Shown one piece after another: positions 1 through 7,842 of a DNA stretch of 64,000 nt. The stretch comes from Phenylobacterium koreense (GTDB lineage: Bacteria > Pseudomonadota > Alphaproteobacteria > Caulobacterales > Caulobacteraceae): positions 310,001 to 374,000 of the forward strand of contig NZ_JBEPLU010000001.1 of assembly GCF_040545335.1 (NCBI RefSeq), read 5' to 3'. The translations under genes were made by a program, and so were the position numbers. Below the pieces are notes generated by a model. It worked only from the letters and a program-made list of their open reading frames with translations, did not search any database and had not been told where the DNA came from. How positions within the stretch are numbered: position 1 is the first letter of the stretch; the number at the start of each line of letters is the position of its first letter.

Positions 1-429
1 ACCCACACCGCCTACAACGACTTCGAGATTGTCGCCGCCAACCTGCTGGACGGCGAGCGGCGCAAGGTCACCGACCGCATCGACACCTACGCCCTCTTCA
101 TCGACCCGCCGCTCGGCCGCGTCGGCATGACCGAGACCCAGGCCCGCCAGGCTGGTCACGAGGTCCGCATCGGCGTCCGCCCCATGACCCGCGTCGGCCG
201 GGCCGTGGAAAAGGGCGAAACCGCCGGCTTCATGAAGGTGGTGGTGGACTCGGGCGACGAGCGCATCCTCGGGGCCGCGATCCTCGGCGTCGAAGGCGAC
301 GAGGCGATCCACGCCCTCCTCGACACCATGTCCGCTGGCGCCGGCGCCGACCGCCTGCGCCGCACCATGCACATCCACCCCACCGTGTCGGAACTGATCC
401 CCACGGTCCTGGGCGAGTTGAAGCCTTAG
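1..429 (+). CDS. C-terminal part of a class I pyridine nucleotide-disulfide oxidoreductase (partial)
   Basis: The reading frame is open from the first base and ends at the TAG at 427-429, so only the last 142 residues are present. They match the C-terminal dimerisation domain of class I FAD-dependent disulfide reductases (mercuric reductase, dihydrolipoamide dehydrogenase and relatives). The segment FIDPPLGRVGMTE is typical of the domain entry. The HIHPTVSELIP stretch near the end carries the conserved His-Pro pair that completes the partner subunit's active site. The FAD- and NAD-binding domains and the redox CxxxxC motif lie outside the window, so substrate cannot be judged. Mercuric-reductase-like proteins without a metal function are common in this family. 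Confidence 0.85.
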   Translation, partial: THTAYNDFEIVAANLLDGERRKVTDRIDTYALFIDPPLGRVGMTETQARQAGHEVRIGVRPMTRVGRAVEKGETAGFMKVVVDSGDERILGAAILGVEGDEAIHALLDTMSAGAGADRLRRTMHIHPTVSELIPTVLGELKP

Positions 430-437
430 CCGAAAAA

Positions 438-500
438 CCCTTCTACCCTGGCGGGAGAAGGCGGCCTTGAGAAGCAGGTCGGATGAGGGGGAAGCGGCCT
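438..500. repeat. Intergenic inverted repeat of the CCTTCTCCC/GGGAGAAGG family
   Basis: The core at 439-461 reads CCTTCTACC, a short loop, then GGGAGAAGG, followed by a GGTCGGATGAGGGGG tail. The same core and tail recur at 18223-18275, so this is a dispersed element and not a gene-specific terminator. It lies between the convergent oxidoreductase and nucleotidyltransferase genes and could still act as a transcription stop. Confidence 0.7.
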
Positions 501-528
501 ATGGTTTCGCGGGTGCTCGCCAGCGCCC

Positions 529-1317
529 CTACGCCACCTCGCGGGCGGCGGCGAGTTCCTCGGCTTCCACCCAGCTCTCGGTGAGCTGCTGGTTGCGCGC
601 CACGTCTTCGGGGAAATCCATCTCGGCCCATTCCAGGCCCTGGATCGAGGCCACGTGGACCGCATCGCCCGCCTGGGCCATTTCGTTGATGGCGCTCAGG
701 TACCAGCGCTTCAGGCCTTCCGGCGTGCGCAACGCTTCCTCGACCATGGCCACGAACATCGCCGCGCCCTCCGTCGAGAAGCGCAGGAAGCCGATCGACT
801 CGGCGTCATAGAGGGTGATGGTCTTGCCGATGGCCAACAGGCGCGCGCCGTCGGTGAACACCTTCATGTCGTCGGAATCGTAGGAGTCCTTGCGGTCGAT
901 GGTCACCGTGATCGGCGCCTCGGGCGCGGCCAGCAGGCGCTCGGCGATCGCCGGCTCGAACAGGGTGTCGCCGTTCAGCAGCAGGAACGGACCGCGCATC
1001 TCCTCGCGCACCATCCAGCAGGTCGCGAGGTTGTCGGTGACGCTGTAGAACGGGTTGAAGAAGGTCCGCACGGTCATGCCCGGCAGCGCCAGGCGCTCGA
1101 TCTCGGCGTCGACCTGGTCGGCGCCGAAGCCGGTCACGACAACGACTTCCTTGATCCCGGCCTGGGCCAGGTGCTGCAACTGCCAGTGCAGCACGGTCTT
1201 GCCCGCCAGGTCGATCAGGCACTTCGGGCGGTCGTCGGTCAGCGGCGACAGCCGCCGGCCTTGGCCAGCGCTCAGGATGATCGCCTTCTCGACAGAGGTC
1301 TTCAGCATCATGGACAA
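529..1317 (-). CDS. NTP-transferase (LicC-like sugar or alcohol-phosphate cytidylyltransferase)
   Basis: A 262-residue protein of the nucleotidyltransferase superfamily. The N-terminus has the nucleotide-binding signature AIILSAGQGRRLSPLTDDRPK (residues about 12-32), which ends in the conserved Lys. LLLNGDTLF near residue 113 supplies the metal-binding Asp. Length and motifs resemble LicC-type phosphocholine cytidylyltransferases and other enzymes that make CDP- or UDP-activated small alcohols. It sits at the left edge of the sphingolipid locus and reads away from the LptC-like gene. A role in activating a headgroup precursor is plausible: in Caulobacter a phosphoglycerate cytidylyltransferase (CpgD) supplies the ceramide headgroup. 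That assignment is inference from context, and the other two nucleotidyltransferases in this window compete for it. Confidence 0.75.
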   Translation of the reverse strand: MSMMLKTSVEKAIILSAGQGRRLSPLTDDRPKCLIDLAGKTVLHWQLQHLAQAGIKEVVVVTGFGADQVDAEIERLALPGMTVRTFFNPFYSVTDNLATCWMVREEMRGPFLLLNGDTLFEPAIAERLLAAPEAPITVTIDRKDSYDSDDMKVFTDGARLLAIGKTITLYDAESIGFLRFSTEGAAMFVAMVEEALRTPEGLKRWYLSAINEMAQAGDAVHVASIQGLEWAEMDFPEDVARNQQLTESWVEAEELAAAREVA

Positions 1318-1682
1318 TTGTTTCTAACGTCCCACCCGGACTCGGAGCATTGATGTAACATTCGCCCTGCCTTTATGCAGCAGGCCGCTACGGAAGGTCG
1401 CATGTCAGCTGCGGTCATTCCGTCTCTGCCGGTAGGCCAGGTAAAGACCCGCGGCGCCCGCGCATATCAGCACAAGGCCCAGGATGGCCATCAGAATACT
1501 TAACATCTCAGGTCGCCCCCGAACCCGATCGCGCGTCCGCGCACTGGTCTTTCTCCATGCTCCAGCATGTCAGATAGTGCTGAATAAGCTCTGATCCACA
1601 TCTCGAACGTGGCGCGCCGCAAAAAGAGGCGTATTTCTCCGCCGAATCCCGCGCGCCCGGCGCCGCGCACAGAGGACCCGCC
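1318..1682. other. Intergenic region left of the LptC-like gene
   Basis: 365 bases between divergent genes. They must carry the promoters of the cytidylyltransferase (minus) and the LptC-like gene (plus). The only coding potential seen is the 33-codon minus-strand ORF at 1405-1506. No clear sigma-70 promoter pair or palindrome was found. Confidence 0.5.
1405..1506 (-). CDS. Possible small single-span membrane peptide (33 aa)
   Basis: ATG at 1506-1504 to TGA at 1407-1405. The peptide begins MLSILMAILGLVLICAGAAG, a continuous hydrophobic span of about 20-25 residues, and ends with a positively charged tail (YRQRRNDRS). That fits one membrane helix with a positive-inside tail. The upstream CGACCTGAG is only a weak ribosome-binding site. 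No family is recognised. It is the only coding potential in a 365-base gap next to lipid-export genes, but a short hydrophobic ORF can arise by chance. Confidence 0.3.
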   Translation of the reverse strand: MLSILMAILGLVLICAGAAGLYLAYRQRRNDRS

Positions 1683-2291
1683 ATGGCCAGTCAGGCCGAT
1701 GTCATTTCGAACGGAGCCGAACGGCGCGAAAAGCGCCTGTCGGTGGTCGCGCACCTCAAGCGCGGCCTGCCGATCGCGGCCGGCCTGCTCGTCATCCTCT
1801 GCATCATTCAGGTCGCGTTCCGCAGCCTCGCGGCTGAGCCCGAGCCGACGACGCCGACCCAGGCCTCGGCCATGATCGGCCCGCACTTCTCCGGCCAGAG
1901 CGCCGACGGCCGCGCCTTTCGCATCACCGGCGAGCGCGGCGTGCGCGATCCGAAGGTCGAGGGGCGCATCCTGATCACCGCCCCGGTGCTCTCGCTGCGC
2001 AACCCGAACGGCGTCACCCAGACCGCCACCGCCCGCGACGGGATCTATGACGAGCCCGCCCACACCCTGATCCTCACCGGCGACGTGCGCATGGACAACG
2101 GCGCCGGCGCCAGGTTCTCGGCCGAACGCGCGGCGATCGACACCCGCACCGGCTCGGTCAGCGGCCAGAGCGGCCTGCGGATCGACAGCGGCGAGACCCA
2201 GATCCAGTCCGGCGACTATTCGGTCGAGGAGAAGGGCGACCGCCTGATCATGAAGGGCGGGGTGCGCGGCCGCTTCACGCCGCAGAACTAA
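1683..2291 (+). CDS. LptC-like lipid export protein (periplasmic, membrane-anchored)
   Basis: 202 residues, starting at ATG 1683. A cytoplasmic N-terminal stretch with several Arg/Lys residues is followed by one hydrophobic helix (about residues 32-52). The rest is a periplasmic beta-rich domain of the LptC/LptA (OstA-like) type. Features such as TATARDGIYDEPAHTLILTGDVRM and GDRLIMKGGVRGRF are typical of LptC/DUF1239 proteins. Canonical LptC passes lipopolysaccharide from LptB2FG to the LptA bridge. This copy is not followed by lptA or lptB; instead the next genes, 3 nt and -4 nt away, are a glycerophosphotransferase-like protein and a flippase. LptF- and LptG-like proteins are encoded 12 kb downstream in the same sphingolipid locus. 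I infer a paralogue used for sphingolipid export rather than LPS. Confidence 0.8.
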   Translation: MASQADVISNGAERREKRLSVVAHLKRGLPIAAGLLVILCIIQVAFRSLAAEPEPTTPTQASAMIGPHFSGQSADGRAFRITGERGVRDPKVEGRILITAPVLSLRNPNGVTQTATARDGIYDEPAHTLILTGDVRMDNGAGARFSAERAAIDTRTGSVSGQSGLRIDSGETQIQSGDYSVEEKGDRLIMKGGVRGRFTPQN

Positions 2292-2294
2292 GCC

Positions 2295-3434
2295 GTGGCC
2301 CAACCCGCCAAGAAGGTCTGCTTCCTCTACATCGCGCAGACCCACCAGATCCTGCACAGCCTCTCGATCGCCATCGAGCTGGCCCGCAACTGGCCGCAGT
2401 TCCAGGTCGACCTGGCCGCCACCTCTCCCGCCCACCTCGACTATATCGAGGAGGCCCTCGCCAAGCTGGGCGGCGCGCCGGTGCGCCCGCGCCTGCTCGG
2501 CCCGCGCTGGCTGCGCGAGTTCCATCCCGGCGAGGCCTCCACCCCGCCCAAGGCCGCGATGCTGCTGGCCAACCTGCGCGTCTTCGCCGGCTACGACGCC
2601 GTGGTCGCGCCCGAGCGGACCACAGCCCTGATCCGCCGCCTGGGCGTCAAGCGGCCCCTGCTGGTCTACACCCAGCACGGCGCCGGCGACCGCGGCGGCC
2701 CGTTCGAGCCGCGCCTGGGCGTCTTCGACCTGGTGATGGCCGCCGGCCCCAAGCAGCGCGATCGCATGGTCCCGGCCTTCGTGCGCCCGGAAAACTGCGC
2801 CATGGTCGGCTATCCGAAGTTCGACATGGTCGAGGCGCTCTCGCCCCATCCCCGGAGCCCCTTCGCCGACGACCGGCCGGTCGTCGTCTACAACCCGCAC
2901 TTCGATCCGCGCCTCTCCTCCTGGCCGCGCTGGGGCCTGGAGGTGATTGAGCAGATCGCCGACGACGGGCGCTTCAACCTGATCTTCGCCCCGCACGTGC
3001 GCCTGTTCGACCAGCCGGCCGCGCCCGACCGCACGCCGCTGCAGCGCTTCGAGGGCCATCCCCGCGTCCACGTCGACCTGGGCGGGCCGGCCGCCATCGA
3101 CATGACCTACACCCGCGTGGCGGACGTCTATCTCGGCGACGTCTCCAGCCAGATTTACGAGTTCCTGCGCACGCCCAGGCCGGCGGTGTTCCTCAACGCC
3201 CATGGCGTCGCCTGGCGCGGCGACGAGAGCTATCGCCACTGGCTCTACGGCCCGGTGCTGGACAGCGTCGCCGGCCTGCCCGCCGCCATCGCCTCGGCCA
3301 TCGCCGGTCATGGCGACTATATCGCCGAGCAGCAGGCCGGCTTCGCCGAGAGCTTCGACCTCCAGGCCCGCTCGTCCTCCCTCCGCGCGGCCGAGGCCAT
3401 CGCCGTGCGCCTGGGCGCGAGGCCCGCGCCTTGA
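2295..3434 (+). CDS. CDP-glycerol glycerophosphotransferase-family protein
   Basis: 379 residues from GTG 2295, three bases after the LptC-like stop, so the two are translationally close. The fold is that of TagB/TagF glycerophosphotransferases and GT-B glycosyltransferases. Visible motifs are VGYPKFDMVE (residues about 171-180), VVYNPHFDPRLSSW (about 196-209), and DVYLGDVSSQIYEFLRTPRP (about 276-295), which matches the family's D-Y-S-S-x-x-x-E acceptor/donor motif with Asp-Val in place of Asp-Tyr. In teichoic acid synthesis these enzymes move glycerol phosphate from CDP-glycerol. Here the setting suggests transfer of a phosphoglycerol-like or phosphoglycerate-like group to a lipid headgroup, but the acceptor and donor are not known from sequence. 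Confidence 0.7.
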   Translation: MAQPAKKVCFLYIAQTHQILHSLSIAIELARNWPQFQVDLAATSPAHLDYIEEALAKLGGAPVRPRLLGPRWLREFHPGEASTPPKAAMLLANLRVFAGYDAVVAPERTTALIRRLGVKRPLLVYTQHGAGDRGGPFEPRLGVFDLVMAAGPKQRDRMVPAFVRPENCAMVGYPKFDMVEALSPHPRSPFADDRPVVVYNPHFDPRLSSWPRWGLEVIEQIADDGRFNLIFAPHVRLFDQPAAPDRTPLQRFEGHPRVHVDLGGPAAIDMTYTRVADVYLGDVSSQIYEFLRTPRPAVFLNAHGVAWRGDESYRHWLYGPVLDSVAGLPAAIASAIAGHGDYIAEQQAGFAESFDLQARSSSLRAAEAIAVRLGARPAP

Positions 3435-4741
3435 CCAACTCCGCCAAGGAGGGCCTTGGCCGCATCTTCGCCAACGCCGGCATGCTGCTGGGCGGACGCT
3501 CGGTTAATGCGGTGATCAGCCTCGGCTACATGGCGCTCGCCGCCCGCGCCCTGGGCGTGGCCGAGTTCGGCGTCCTGGTGCTCATCAACACCTTCGCCCA
3601 GTTCGTCGGCGACGTGGTGCGCTTCCAGTCCTGGCAGGCGGTGCTGCAGTTCGGCGCCGCGCCCCTCGCCGAGGGCCGGCGCGAAGACTTCCAGCGGGTG
3701 GTGCGTTTCGGCGTCGTCCTCGACCTGATCAGCGCCCTGGCCGGGGTCGCGGTCGGGGTGGTCGGCTCGCTGGTCTTCGGGCCCGCCCTCGGCCTGCCCG
3801 AGGACATGCGCGGGAACGCCGCCCTCTATGCGCTCACCATCGCGGCGCTGGCCCCGGCCTGCCAGATCGGGCTGCTGCGGCTCTTCGACCGCTTCGCCCT
3901 GCTCTCCATGCAGCAGGCCATCTCCTCGGCCGTCAGGCTGGCCGGCGGCCTGGTCGGCTTTGCGATCGACGCCCCCGTCGGCTTCTTCCTGATCACCTGG
4001 GGCGCCGGCTCGGTGGCCGCCTTCCTCTATGTCGCGGTCTGCGCCTGGCGCGAGCTCGGCCGCCGCGGCCTGCTGGCGAACTTCCCGTGGTCGGGCCCGC
4101 TGACCGCCGGCATGCCCGGAGCCTGGCGCTTCGCCTGGGCCACCAACGCCTCGGCCACCCTCGACGTCGCCTTCACCCACGTGGCCACCCTCACCGTCGG
4201 GGCCGTCGTCGGCGCCACCGAGGCCGGCCTCTGGCGGGTGGCGCGCCAGATCGCCGACGCCCTGGCCAAGCCGGCCCGCCTGCTGATCCCCGCCCTCTAT
4301 CCCGAGCTCGCCAAGGCCCGCGCCAGCGGGGCCGAGGCCGACATGCACCGGCTGGCGATCCGCATCGGCCTGATCGGCGGCGCCTTCGCCACCGTCCTCC
4401 TGCTGGTCGCGGTCTTCGCAGGCGAGGCGCTGCTGCGCCTGGTCATGGGCGACGCCTTCGCCCCCGCCGCCCCGACCATGATCCTGCAGGTCGCCGCCGC
4501 GGTGATCGGCGTCTGGGCCCTGCCGCTGGAGCCGATGCTGGTCTCCATGGGCCGCCCCGGCATGGTGGTGCGCGTGCGCCTGATCGTCGCCATCGTCTTC
4601 CTGATCGCCCTGCCCCAGGTGATCTCGCGCCATGGCCTGGAAGGCGGCGGCGTCGTGCTTATTGCGGCCGCCGCGGCCACCGCCCTTGGCCTGCTTCTCA
4701 GCCTCCGCCGACTGATGGGCCGCGCAAAGGCCGCGCAGTAA
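3431..4741 (+). CDS. Wzx/MATE-type lipid flippase (MOP superfamily)
   Basis: 436 residues from TTG 3431, overlapping the previous stop codon by 4 nt, so it is in the same operon. It is almost wholly hydrophobic, with about 12-14 predicted helices, and opens with GMLLGGRSVNAVISLGYMALAARALGVAEFG (about residues 16-46), the N-terminal signature of polysaccharide-type flippases. Family members move polyprenyl-linked sugars or lipids across the inner membrane by ion-driven alternating access. No O-antigen or capsule glycosyltransferases are nearby; the next genes downstream are aasR and cerR. A role in flipping a ceramide intermediate or an activated headgroup carrier is therefore a reasonable inference. 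Confidence 0.8.
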   Translation: MTNSAKEGLGRIFANAGMLLGGRSVNAVISLGYMALAARALGVAEFGVLVLINTFAQFVGDVVRFQSWQAVLQFGAAPLAEGRREDFQRVVRFGVVLDLISALAGVAVGVVGSLVFGPALGLPEDMRGNAALYALTIAALAPACQIGLLRLFDRFALLSMQQAISSAVRLAGGLVGFAIDAPVGFFLITWGAGSVAAFLYVAVCAWRELGRRGLLANFPWSGPLTAGMPGAWRFAWATNASATLDVAFTHVATLTVGAVVGATEAGLWRVARQIADALAKPARLLIPALYPELAKARASGAEADMHRLAIRIGLIGGAFATVLLLVAVFAGEALLRLVMGDAFAPAAPTMILQVAAAVIGVWALPLEPMLVSMGRPGMVVRVRLIVAIVFLIALPQVISRHGLEGGGVVLIAAAAATALGLLLSLRRLMGRAKAAQ

Positions 4742-4784
4742 ACTCTTGCGTTACCGCCCCGAAGAGAGCGAAAGGCGGGACACT

Positions 4785-6494
4785 ATGATCACCCCCACCC
4801 AACCCGAGCGCGACGTGCGGCTTGCCGACTTCCCGACGCTCGTTGCGGCGCTGGATTACGCCGCCCAGGGCGCCACCGGCGTCAACCTCCACGGCCTGCG
4901 CGGCGAACTGGCCGAAGTCCTGCCCTACCAGACGTTGCGCCAGCAGGCCCTCGACTACGCCCAGCGGCTGCTGGCCGCGGGCCTTGCGCCCGGCGACCGG
5001 GTCGGCCTGGTCGCCGAGACCGACGGCGATTTCGTGCGCGCCTTCTTCGCCTGCCAGTACGCCGGCCTGCTGCCTGCGCCCCTGCCGCTACCGACGCCGC
5101 TGGGCGGGCGCGCGGCCTATGTCGAGCAGATCCGCCGGATGCTGGACGCCGCCAGGGCCGCCGCCCTCGTCGGTCCCGCGGGCCTGGCCGAATGGGTCGC
5201 CGAGATCGCCGAAGGCCAGGGCCTGACCTTCGCCGGCACGCTCGCCGACCTGCCCGCAGAGGCCTCCGCCGAGTTGCCGGCCATCGGCCCCGACGATCCC
5301 TGCTACCTGCAGTTCTCCTCCGGCAGCACCCGCTTCCCCACCGGCGTGCTCGTCACCCACCGCGCCCTGATGGCCAACGCCGTCGCCATCACCCGCGACG
5401 GCCTGCAGGTGAAGCCGGCCGACCGCGCCATCTCCTGGCTGCCGCTCTATCACGACATGGGCCTGGTCGGGTTCCTGCTCAGCCCGCTCTGCGCCCAGAT
5501 GTCGGTGGACCTGATGCCCACCGGCGCCTTCGTGCGCCGCCCGCTGCTCTGGCTGGACCTGATCGGCCGCAACGGCGCCACCGTCTCCTACAGCCCGACC
5601 TTCGGCTACGAGCTGTGCGCCCGCCGCGCCCAGAACGCGGCCATCGACCACCTCGACCTTTCCGGCTGGCGCATCGCCGGCCTCGGCGGCGACATGATCC
5701 GCCTGCCGCCCCTGCGCGAGTTCGAGCAGGCCTTCGCCGCCGTCGGCTTCTCGCCCAAGGCCTATGTCGCCAGCTACGGCATGGCCGAGGCGACGCTGGC
5801 CCTCTCCATGGCCCCCCTCGGCGAGGGCCTCGTGGCCGAAACCCTCGACGTCGACCGGCTCGAGCAGGACGCCCAGGCCATCGCGGCGACCGCCGGCTCG
5901 CGCGCTCGCGACTTCGCCCGCTGCGGCCGCCCCCTCCCCCATCACGAGCTGCAGGTCCGCAACGAGTACGGGGAGGTTCTGGGCGAGCGCCAGGTCGGCC
6001 GCATTTTCGCCCGAGGTCCCAGCCTCATGAAGGGCTATTTCGAGCAACCCCAGGCCAGCGCCGACATCCTCGGCGCCGACGGTTGGCTCGACACCGGCGA
6101 CCTCGGCTACTTCTCCGAAGGCCAGATCGTCATCACCGGCCGCATCAAGGACCTGATCATCCTCAACGGGCGCAACATCTGGCCGCAGGACCTGGAATGG
6201 ACCGCCGAGGCCGAGATTCCCGGCCTGCGCAGCGGCGACGTCGCGGCCTTCTCCGTCCCCGTGGAGGGGGAGGAATCCGTCATCGTCCTCGTCCAGAGCC
6301 GCAGCAGCGACGCCGAGGTCCGCGAACGCCTGGTCCAGGACGTCACCGACCTCCTGCGCCTGCGCCATGGTGTCGAGGCCAAGGTCACCCTGGTCGGCGG
6401 CCACGCCCTGCCCCAGACCTCCTCGGGCAAGCTCAGCCGCTCCCGCGCCCGCGCCGGCTACCTCGCCGCCCAGACCGACAAGGCGGTGGCCTAG
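4785..6494 (+). CDS. aasR: Fatty acyl-AMP ligase / acyl-ACP synthetase for sphingolipid synthesis
   Basis: 569 residues from ATG 4785, with AAAGGCGGGA placed about 5 nt upstream; a TTG at 4746 is possible but has no such site. Adenylate-forming enzyme. The P-loop is FSSGSTRFPTGVLVTH (about residues 175-190), then YGMAEATLAL, DTGDLGY and GRIKDLIILNGRNIWPQDLE, and the C-terminal SSGKLSRS carries the catalytic Lys (K549). The long NGRN-IWPQDLE hinge is that of FAAL-type proteins, which load fatty acids onto acyl carrier proteins. Next to cerR, acpR and spt this matches AasR, the acyl-ACP synthetase described in Caulobacter that charges the specialised carrier AcpR for serine palmitoyltransferase. 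Confidence 0.85.
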   Translation: MITPTQPERDVRLADFPTLVAALDYAAQGATGVNLHGLRGELAEVLPYQTLRQQALDYAQRLLAAGLAPGDRVGLVAETDGDFVRAFFACQYAGLLPAPLPLPTPLGGRAAYVEQIRRMLDAARAAALVGPAGLAEWVAEIAEGQGLTFAGTLADLPAEASAELPAIGPDDPCYLQFSSGSTRFPTGVLVTHRALMANAVAITRDGLQVKPADRAISWLPLYHDMGLVGFLLSPLCAQMSVDLMPTGAFVRRPLLWLDLIGRNGATVSYSPTFGYELCARRAQNAAIDHLDLSGWRIAGLGGDMIRLPPLREFEQAFAAVGFSPKAYVASYGMAEATLALSMAPLGEGLVAETLDVDRLEQDAQAIAATAGSRARDFARCGRPLPHHELQVRNEYGEVLGERQVGRIFARGPSLMKGYFEQPQASADILGADGWLDTGDLGYFSEGQIVITGRIKDLIILNGRNIWPQDLEWTAEAEIPGLRSGDVAAFSVPVEGEESVIVLVQSRSSDAEVRERLVQDVTDLLRLRHGVEAKVTLVGGHALPQTSSGKLSRSRARAGYLAAQTDKAVA

Positions 6495-6521
6495 CTTGGC
6501 CCGAGGGGGAGCCCACTCACC

Positions 6522-6545
6522 CCTTCTCCCGCGAGGGAAGAAGGA
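6522..6545. repeat. Intergenic inverted repeat (CCTTCTCCC family)
   Basis: CCCTTCTCCCGCGAGGGAAGAAGG lies between aasR and cerR, 27 nt after the aasR stop, as an imperfect hairpin. It belongs to the same dispersed family as the elements at 439, 18223, 18348 and 20440. It could form a hairpin in the aasR-cerR transcript. Confidence 0.65.
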
Positions 6546-6560
6546 CACCAGGCTCTGGCG

Positions 6561-7559
6561 ATGACCCGCCTCGCCGCGGTCACCGGCGCCACCGGCTTCC
6601 TCGGCCGCCATGTGGTGCGCCATCTTGCCAAGGCCGGCTGGCGTGTCCGCATCCTCGCCCGCAAGGACCCGATCCATCCGCTCTGGCGGGACATCGAGCC
6701 CGAGGTGGTGATCGGCGACCTCGCCGATGACGCCGCCCTCGACCGCCTGTGCGCCGGCGCCGACCTCGTGGTCCACCTGGCCGGCCTCACCAAGGCCTGG
6801 ACCCCGCAGGCGTTCCACACGGTCAATACCGAGGGCGCCCGCCGCCTGGCCCAGCGCACCACCGGCCGGATGCTGCTGGTCTCCAGCCTGGCCGCCCGCG
6901 AGCCGACCCTCTCCGACTACGCCGCCACCAAGCGCGCGGGCGAGGAAGCGGCCCGAGTCGTGCTCGGCGACCGACTCGGCGTCGTCCGCCCGCCGGCCCT
7001 CTATGGCCCCGGCGACCCGGAGACCCTGCCGCTCTTCAAGCTGGCGGCCAAGAGCCCGGTCCTGCCGCTGCTCGATCGGCAGGCCAGCATCACCCTGATG
7101 CACGTGGAGGACGCAGCGCGACAGATTGTCGCCTTGGCCGCGCAGGAGCCCCCGTTCACTGTCGCTCTTTCGGATGCGCGTCCGTACGGCTACGGTTGGC
7201 GCGACATCATGCAGACGGCCGCCGACGTTTTCGGCGCCTCACCGATTTACCTTAGAATTCCGGGTTTTATGCTGAACATCGCCGCCGCCTTCGGCGCACT
7301 GGCGCCGCGTTCCGGCCACGCTCCGATGGTCACGTCCGGCAAGGTTCGGGAGATCCGCCACCGCGACTGGGCCATCCGCCCGGAGGAACAGCCCTATCTG
7401 CTGCCCAAACCGCATTTCGATCTGCGTTCGGGCTTCCTACATAGCGTGCACGGCTACGTCGCAAGTGGCGTCAACTTTGGCAGTTTAACGACACCTCTAA
7501 AAAAAGGTACAGCAGGCCCACTCGGCGAACGGCGCCAAACATGCGACGATCACGGATGA
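6561..7559 (+). CDS. cerR: Ceramide reductase, extended SDR / NAD-dependent epimerase fold
   Basis: 332 residues from ATG 6561. The Rossmann motif TGATGFLG is at residues 8-15, the active-site Ser pair sits in VSSLA (about residue 113), and Y120-x3-K124 (YAATK) completes the SDR catalytic triad. In Caulobacter the equivalent gene between acyl-ACP synthetase and acp reduces the 3-keto group of the oxidised ceramide, and the product is reported to act in the periplasm. No signal peptide is visible here: the N-terminus starts directly with the Rossmann strand. The last 20 codons (from about 7485) are clearly richer in A/T than the rest, and an 18-bp palindrome covers the stop codon, suggesting a regulatory element embedded in the 3' end. 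Confidence 0.85.
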   Translation: MTRLAAVTGATGFLGRHVVRHLAKAGWRVRILARKDPIHPLWRDIEPEVVIGDLADDAALDRLCAGADLVVHLAGLTKAWTPQAFHTVNTEGARRLAQRTTGRMLLVSSLAAREPTLSDYAATKRAGEEAARVVLGDRLGVVRPPALYGPGDPETLPLFKLAAKSPVLPLLDRQASITLMHVEDAARQIVALAAQEPPFTVALSDARPYGYGWRDIMQTAADVFGASPIYLRIPGFMLNIAAAFGALAPRSGHAPMVTSGKVREIRHRDWAIRPEEQPYLLPKPHFDLRSGFLHSVHGYVASGVNFGSLTTPLKKGTAGPLGERRQTCDDHG

Positions 7560-7563
7560 TCGT
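7546..7563. promoter_or_regulatory. 18-bp palindrome across the cerR stop, ahead of acpR-spt
   Basis: ACGATCA-CGGA-TGATCGT is a perfect 7-bp inverted repeat. It contains the cerR stop codon (7557-7559) and ends 24 nt before the acpR ATG. The surrounding 80 bases are A/T-rich for this genome and include a run of A at about 7500-7507. It may be an operator for acpR-spt or an RNA hairpin separating cerR from acpR expression. No known operator consensus was matched. Confidence 0.4.
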
Positions 7564-7587
7564 TCGAGGGGGACGCATCAAGAACTC

Positions 7588-7839
7588 ATGGATTTGATCT
7601 CTGACCCCACCGTCAACCAGGTGGCGCGAGCCGCCGAGACGGTCCTAGGTCGCAGCGTGCATGTCACTGCGGCGTCCGACATTTCACGCGACCTGGCGGT
7701 CGACTCCCTCGCGCTTATGAACATCGTCATGGAGCTTGAGGATCACTTCGACATCTCGATCCCCATCGATCGGCTGAGCGAAGTCCAAACCGTGGGCGAC
7801 CTGTCGTCCCTTATTGACACCATCCGAAACAAGGCTTGA
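7588..7839 (+). CDS. acpR: Specialised acyl carrier protein for sphingolipid synthesis
   Basis: 83 residues, acidic, with the phosphopantetheine attachment motif DSL at residues 39-41 (Ser40) in the context DLAVDSLALMNIVMELED. The sequence differs from housekeeping AcpP (which has GADSLDTVE) and sits directly between cerR and spt, 3 nt upstream of spt. This is the position of the specialised carrier AcpR, which presents a long-chain acyl group, loaded by AasR, to serine palmitoyltransferase. It must be modified by a holo-ACP synthase encoded elsewhere. The start ATG 7588 follows a GAGGGGGACG ribosome-binding region about 12 nt upstream. Confidence 0.9.
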   Translation: MDLISDPTVNQVARAAETVLGRSVHVTAASDISRDLAVDSLALMNIVMELEDHFDISIPIDRLSEVQTVGDLSSLIDTIRNKA

Positions 7840-7842
7840 GCA

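Noticed and set aside
1500-3311. Long minus-strand open frame (about 600 codons) opposite the LptC-like and transferase genes
   Set aside because: It is antisense to two well-supported genes; its composition (Gly/Ala/Asp/Gln/His/Arg-rich, no motif) is that of a shadow frame in GC-rich DNA.
5088-7103. 671-codon minus-strand open frame opposite aasR and cerR
   Set aside because: Antisense shadow of two genes with clear catalytic motifs; no domain recognised in it.
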